Part shown: positions 58,701 through 64,000 of the stretch, one piece after another | How positions within the stretch are numbered: the stretch's first letter is position 1 | Layout: every line of letters begins with the position of its first letter | Assembly (NCBI GenBank): GCA_001430745.1 | Contig: KQ482057.1 | Location: 611,224 to 675,223, forward strand | DNA: 64,000 nucleotides | Direction: 5' to 3' | Origin: Auxenochlorella pyrenoidosa | Lineage: Eukaryota > Chlorophyta > Trebouxiophyceae > Chlorellales > Chlorellaceae | The notes under the pieces: generated by a model | Told to the model about the DNA's origin: nothing | Database searches by the model: none | Seen by the model: only the letters and a program-made list of their open reading frames with translations | Program-made: the position numbers and the translations under genes

Positions 58701-61700
58701 CTCACCTTCTTGCCGGCGTACTCGCCCACGATGAGCACGCCATCGGTGAAACCCTTGAGGTAGACCAGCTGCTTGGCCTCGGCCAGCTTCTTGGCGTCGT
58801 TCTGCGGGGCGGGTCGGTGGAAGAGTCGGTGGAGTCGGGGTGCATGAGGAGGGCCAGGCATGTGTGAGCAGGCTTGGCCGTGCGGTGCCGTTCCAGGTGG
58901 AGGCGTGCACAGACTCAGCAGCTTGAACCTGAACTGGCCCAGACGCCTCCCTCATCACGCAGAGACGGCACACACGCACGCAAGCATGCGTGCTGGAAAT
59001 ATGAAGGTGGCACCACGAGGCTGGCCCGCCCCGCCCCACCTGCGACTGGATCTTCATGTCGGTGCAGACCTTCTCCGCGGCGGCGGTGCCAAAGCCGGGG
59101 ATGTCGATGATGGGGATGACCTGCCCGGGGGTGAAGTATGGGTTGGTGGGTGTGGAAAATGTGTGAGTGTGTGCGTGGAGGGGTGGAGGGCATGATAAAC
59201 TGCATACAGTGATTAAAGTGCATTAGCAGCACATCCCCGCATGGCAAGGAGCGGCAGCGAGGCTTAACGCAGAGGGACAGGCCCCGAGGCGGCGCAGCTC
59301 CCTCAGGCAGGCTCAACAGCCCATCACCCCCGCGCGCGTGGCGCGGCGCCTGCAGGGCAGCCCACCTTGTAGGGCAGCACCCACTCGTCCAGGATGCCGT
59401 ACTTCTCCCGCAGCTTGGGCTTGTTCACTGGGGCATGTCAGGAGTTGGGGGTCGAGGCGGAAGGGCGGGCCATCTACTGAGTGGTTGATTGAGGCCCGAC
59501 CTTGGCAGGGGCGCAGGCGCACGATCCCTCCCCCTGTTTTGAGGCACGACCTGAAGCCCAGGCCAAAATCAAAGAGTGCAGTGCCATCCGATCCCCGGAA
59601 CGAGAGCAGCCCAGGCCACAGGGCTTCAAGTGCGGCTCACCCAGGTCCATGAGGGCGGCGTAGTCATCGGGGGCGTCAGAGGGCACGGAGGTGACGATGC
59701 CCGTGCCCTGCAGCAGGCGCCAGTCAAAACCAGGCAGCAGGGCATGGTGTGAGCGCCACTGTGATCTCAGGGCGGCAGGGATTTGGCCACGTTCAGTGGC
59801 GCTGTGCTGCGGCACGGGCGGCAACGCCCAGCGCTGTGCATGGCGTGGTGCGGGCAGAAGCAGCTGAGAATTCTGGCTTGCCTTGTTGGTCAGGATGGTC
59901 AGCAGGGGCAGCACGTAGATGTGGTCGTGAGGGGTGCGCGGCGACTGCGGCAGGGGGCGAGGGAGTAGGGCCAGGCAGGAGAGGATTTGTTCACGGATTT
60001 GCATCTCGCACATGCGCCGCCCCTATGCAGGCCTGCTGTCAGCTCCCCTGCAAAAACAGAGCCCTTCTCATATGCGCCGGCAAGGCAGACATCTGGAAAA
60101 TTGGCCACACCGACGGCCAGGCCCACACAGGCAAGTGCCTGAAGGCATGGCCAACCGGCATGTCTCCTCTGCACCCTTGCTGGTGCGAATCAGCATTTTC
60201 TCCTTCCCACTTGACCCCGCTGGCGCGCCCCACCTTGATGGGCAGGCCCAGCAGGTCTGTGCCCTTGAGGTCCAGCAGCTTCTCAGGCTTGCCGGTCACG
60301 GGCATGCGGTCCTGCAAGCAGGCAGAACAGGCTCACATGAGCAGCGCTTGGACAACCAGCAGGGGCAGGGGAGGCCACCAGTGCTGAGAGCCAACAGGCA
60401 GGGCAGGCTGATGCCCAGGCGGGGGCAGGCGTCTGCACGGTGCATGCTTGATGGGCAGGGGCAGCGGCGGGGCGCGCCTGGTACGACAGGTTGAGGGCGG
60501 AGCGCTCGGTCATCACGTACACCTCGCCGTTGAGGCCGCGGAAGGCGGCGTAGTCGCCGTCGGGCAGCGCCCAGCAGTTGGTCTGCCCGTACATGGTCTC
60601 GGGGCTGCGGCGGGGCAGGGGCAAGCAGGTGCATTTCGGTGGACGAGGAAGCCGCAACGGCGGTGGCAGCAGGCAGGCCCCAGCAGTTGGGCGTGGCCAG
60701 CACGCGCGTGCAGAAGGCAGGGCAGGAGGCGCATGCGCCTGCCCGCGCGGTACCGCAGCTGTCCCGTGCCAGCAACAGGCTGCACACGTGATCCGTGCCG
60801 CCCCGCAGGCAGGGCCCAGGCCTCACCGCAGGGTGGCAGCCATGAGGAACACCGGCCCCTGGCCTGCAGGGAAAAGAGGCAAGGCCGGGCAGGCAGGAGC
60901 ACTGGTCGAACAGTGTCTCGCTCCGGCTGTCATCCGGCACAGCAGCCAAGCACAATGCAACACGACCAGCGGCCGCGTGCCACCACATACAAGAAGGCCA
61001 AAGCGCACGGCATCCTGCGCAATGGCTGCACACGTGCCTGGTTAATACAGGCTTGAGCGCACGGCACACCCAGGCAGGCAGACAGACAGGCAGGCGGGCA
61101 GGGCTCACCCTCCAGCGCCGCCAGCTTGCCCTTGAGCTCCAGCACCCGCATCTTGATCAGAGTGTACTCCTGCAGGAAGCAATGGCAGGGCGACGGTGGT
61201 ACACTGGTTGACTTCCTGTTGATGAGCAATGCAGGGTTCAGGCAGTTGTGCACTGCGCCCACAGTACGCAGCCGGCAGGCCCCGCCAGCGCCAGCCCACC
61301 TGAGGGCCCACGCCCTCGCCACTGGCGCGGTCGTGGTCAGCACAGGGCTGCATGGGACCGGGGGCAATGGTGGCACTGCTATCAGGGGTCATGATGCACG
61401 ACTGGGGGGGCTGCCGTCGCGGGTAGGGCTGGCCACATCGCTGCCCAGGCCCTGCCCTCACAGCGCTGCCTGCAATGGCTGCCATGCTACGCTGTGCCAT
61501 GCTATGTCACGCTGTGCTAGCAACGCTGCGCCTGCTGTGTGCCCACCTGGCCGTCCAGGGGCGAGTACACGGCGTACCGCTTGTCCTTCACAATCTTGCC
61601 CTGCACGGGGGCAGGCCAGGGCAGGTAACCGCTAGATGCAGTTGCAGAGCTTTGCCGAGGCCACAGAGTGGCTGTCAAGGGGGCAGCGAGGTGTCGAGCC

Positions 61701-63998
61701 TCCTTGGCACCCAGCCCCGTCCAGCTCCCATGTCGCAGGGGTGACCAGGGCGGGGGGGAGGGGCGGTGGAGGGTGCGGGCAGCTGATTCAATGCAAGCCG
61801 GTTGCCGCCAATTGTTCCAGGCTGCTTCTACAGAGAAGGCAAGGAGCCCACCTGCTTGTGCAGCACCTCAAACTGCCAGCGCACAAAGGAGTCATAGTAG
61901 GGGTTGACGTCGGTGGTGATGAAGCTGAGGGGGTGGGGGGGGGGCGGGGGTGCAAGGTTAGAAGGCTGTGAAGGGAGCAAGGGGGAGTGAGGCTCGGACA
62001 GGGAAAATGTGCAGACGAGCATGCCTCAGATGCAGGAAGGAGGCGCGTTGGGGTCGAGCTGAACTGCAGTTGGGCCCAGGCTGAAGCCACACAAGGGACC
62101 ACGGAGCCTGCAGAGGTAGGGCCTGACCAAAACGGTACTTGCGATCGGCCGCAAGATGCACTGCCACTGGCCTGGGGCCCCACCTGCGGCGCCAGTCGAT
62201 GCCGCAGCCCATGGCCTTGAGGTCGCGTACCGCCAGCGGGGGGAAGTAGCGCAGCCAGTGCAGGGGGTCGGCAAACTGCGGGCAGGCGGGGAGAGCGCAT
62301 GCGTGGAGGCGGGGCGGCGAAGAGGTGCGGCGGGGGAGCTCCGCAGCTGTCCTTGAGGCCCCCAAGCGCGGCCACAGTGGCAGCAAGGGGGGCCCTCAAG
62401 GGACGGCTGTTGTTCGGCGCAGGCGCCCGCCCACCTGCGCAATCTCCTCCTCGGGGATGCCGCTCATCTTAAGGATGTCCCACTGCACAGGGCGGGCAGC
62501 CAGGAGGGGCGCTGTGGGCGCGGCGCAACCTGCGTGCCGGGCACCCGGTTCTCGGGCCGCAACTGCGCCGCAGCAGGCACGGCGGTTTGAGCACGCTACC
62601 GTGCAGCGACGACTGGGAGCCAGACAGGCACTCAGGAACACCCCCGCCCCCCCCTCCCCCACCTGGGTGTTGCCCACGCCCTTCTTGGCCGCCGCCTTGC
62701 TCTTCTTGGCCACAAACTTGGTTGGGTCCACCGAGGCGCCGTCCTCCTGCCAGCGGCGGGGGCAGGAAAGGCAGCACAGCATGGGACTAGATGGCGAAGG
62801 CTGGGACCGATTGACGAGCTTGCGGAAAGCTCTGCTGGGCTACATACTAGGCGGGTGCGACCGGGCCGTCGCCCTCTGGCAGGCCACACACAGGCGGCGC
62901 AGAGACAGCAGGACCAGTCCATCGGGCGCTGCGAGCAAGTGCTGGGATGCCCCCAGCAGCACGCTTGGCGGCAGCAGGCGGCAGCCACGGTGCAACGAGG
63001 GCGGACCGGACCTGGGCGGGCGCCGGTTCGGCGGCCGCGGCGGCCGCTGCCACCTCCTCCTCTGTGGGGAACTTTGGCGGGTTGCCATAGGTGGCAATCT
63101 CGCGCGCCAGCTTGTCAGCGCAGGCCTGAGGCAGGGGCACAAACGGGGCACAGAGAGCAGTTGCAGGGGCTGGGCAAGCGCTGAGACGAGCATGGCTGGG
63201 CACGGGCTGGTGGCACAACAAGCTCTGTCCGCCCGCTGTGGGCCCTGGACCTCTTCCCACAGCAACCAGGCACTCAGGAGCTGCCAAGCTCGGCCTTCAG
63301 CTCGACACAGCCGGCCCGCCAATTCACAAGCAACTCCTTGCCCTGGCAGCTATCGCTGCGCCCAAGTCGGCATACAGGCAGGCGGGCAGGCGAGCTAGAC
63401 AACCGCGTCCCGTAAAGGTCGCCAGCACCACAGCAGCAGGCTCGGCGGGCGGCCCAGCGGGCGCACCTTGATGGGCATGCCGGTGCAGTGGAAGCCCTGG
63501 GGGAAGAGCACGTTGTCGCCGCGCAGGCGGTGGTACGCCGCCGCAAACTCCAGCTTGGAGAGGGAGAATGCGTGGCCCAGGTGCAGCACGCCATTCATGT
63601 AGGGGTAGGGGAAGGTGCCGAAGAACTTGGGGGGGCGCCCCTCGGAGGGAGCGTCTGCCTCAAAGGCCTTGGCTGCCTCCCACTTGGCCTGCGCGGGCGG
63701 GCAGAGGGCAGGCAGGCACTCGGCGCTTGTCCAAAAGAACAGGTGGCGAGTTAGGCGCTACTGCTGGCAGCTTGCTGCATGCCCGGCTGCAGGGCGGAGC
63801 AGCAGGCACATGACCAGCGCCACCTGAATTTCTTGCCACCCTGGCGTGCTTGCACCTCTGCAACCCGACCCTGCGTGGTGAGCGCCAATGGCCAGCCATT
63901 GCGGCAAGCTCGGCCCTACCCACCTGCACATCCTTTTGGATGGACAGCAGCAGGTCGCGCCGCGCCGTGTTATGCTTCGCCTCCTCCTGCACACCCAT
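52736..63998 (-). CDS. LARS: Cytosolic leucyl-tRNA synthetase
   Basis: Charges tRNA(Leu) with leucine for cytosolic translation. The protein starts [20 protein letters not shown] with ATG at 63998-63996, only two bases from the right edge, and this fits the N-terminus of eukaryotic LeuRS. Landmarks: the HIGH motif as HLGH in [17 protein letters not shown] (63572-63583); the editing domain with [18 protein letters not shown] (about 60580) and [20 protein letters not shown] (about 59680); then [20 protein letters not shown], and KMSKS at 56343-56329 followed by [20 protein letters not shown]. Later come the anticodon-binding helices ([27 protein letters not shown]) and the eukaryotic C-terminal extension ending AIYKQEA at the TAG 52738-52736. 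More than 25 exons. It is of the archaeal/eukaryotic type, not the bacterial or plastid type. An upstream untranslated exon cannot be excluded. Confidence 0.96.
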
Positions 63999-64000
63999 GG

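Noticed and set aside
1..64000. tRNA or rRNA genes, CRISPR arrays, transposons
   Set aside because: None seen by eye: no T-loop/acceptor pattern, no regularly spaced repeats, and no transposase, reverse transcriptase or long terminal repeat. A tRNAscan or RepeatMasker run would be decisive.

Overview
The window is nuclear DNA of a green alga, most likely a Chlorella-like trebouxiophyte. The sequence is GC-rich. Almost every gene is cut by short introns with GT-AG or, unusually often, GC-AG ends. The genes are eukaryotic or green-lineage: a nuclear-encoded plastid ribosomal protein L24, a plastid class I aldolase, a plant-type KOBITO1-like glycosyltransferase, eukaryotic S29 and a cytosolic-type leucyl-tRNA synthetase. 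The species call is inference. Exon limits were worked out by eye from splice sites, reading phase and family conservation.

Layout. 1-4231 (-): 5' two thirds of the ribonucleotide reductase large subunit, running off the left edge. 4984-6054 (+): a short coiled-coil/BTB/BACK gene. 6793-7462 (+): a small one-pass membrane protein of unknown function. 7927-10056 (+): an OMA1-like M48 metalloprotease. 11544-24171 (+): the most unusual part, four head-to-tail paralogues (called A-D here), each joining a DUF262 (GmrSD N-terminal, ParB-like) domain to a BTB domain and a BACK-like region. 24870-28048 (+): NUP133 C-terminal helical region. 28514-32557 (+): KOBITO1-like glycosyltransferase with a long Ala/Gln tail. 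33123-36358 (+): GatA amidotransferase subunit. 36727-38091 (-): plastid L24. 39105-41906 (-): plastid fructose-bisphosphate aldolase. 42836-48059 (-): expansin-like secreted protein with a membrane anchor. 48597-50757 (+): GT92-like glycosyltransferase, head to head with the expansin-like gene. 51535-51957 (+): cytosolic S29 (uS14). 52736-63998 (-): cytosolic leucyl-tRNA synthetase, apparently complete and ending just inside the right edge.

How the genes relate. Most are independent housekeeping genes. The DUF262-BTB genes are a lineage-specific tandem family: all four share eight exons with the same phase pattern, and their last intron is a GC-AG intron in the same place. The 4984-6054 gene has the same two 3' exons, so it is probably a shortened member of the family. 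BTB-BACK proteins usually act as CUL3 ubiquitin-ligase adaptors, while DUF262 is known mainly from prokaryotic nucleic-acid defence proteins, so the fusion suggests a recognition module joined to an adaptor module. That function is inferred, not shown. The expansin-like gene, the GT92-like gene and the KOBITO1-like gene are all plausible cell-wall or glycan genes.
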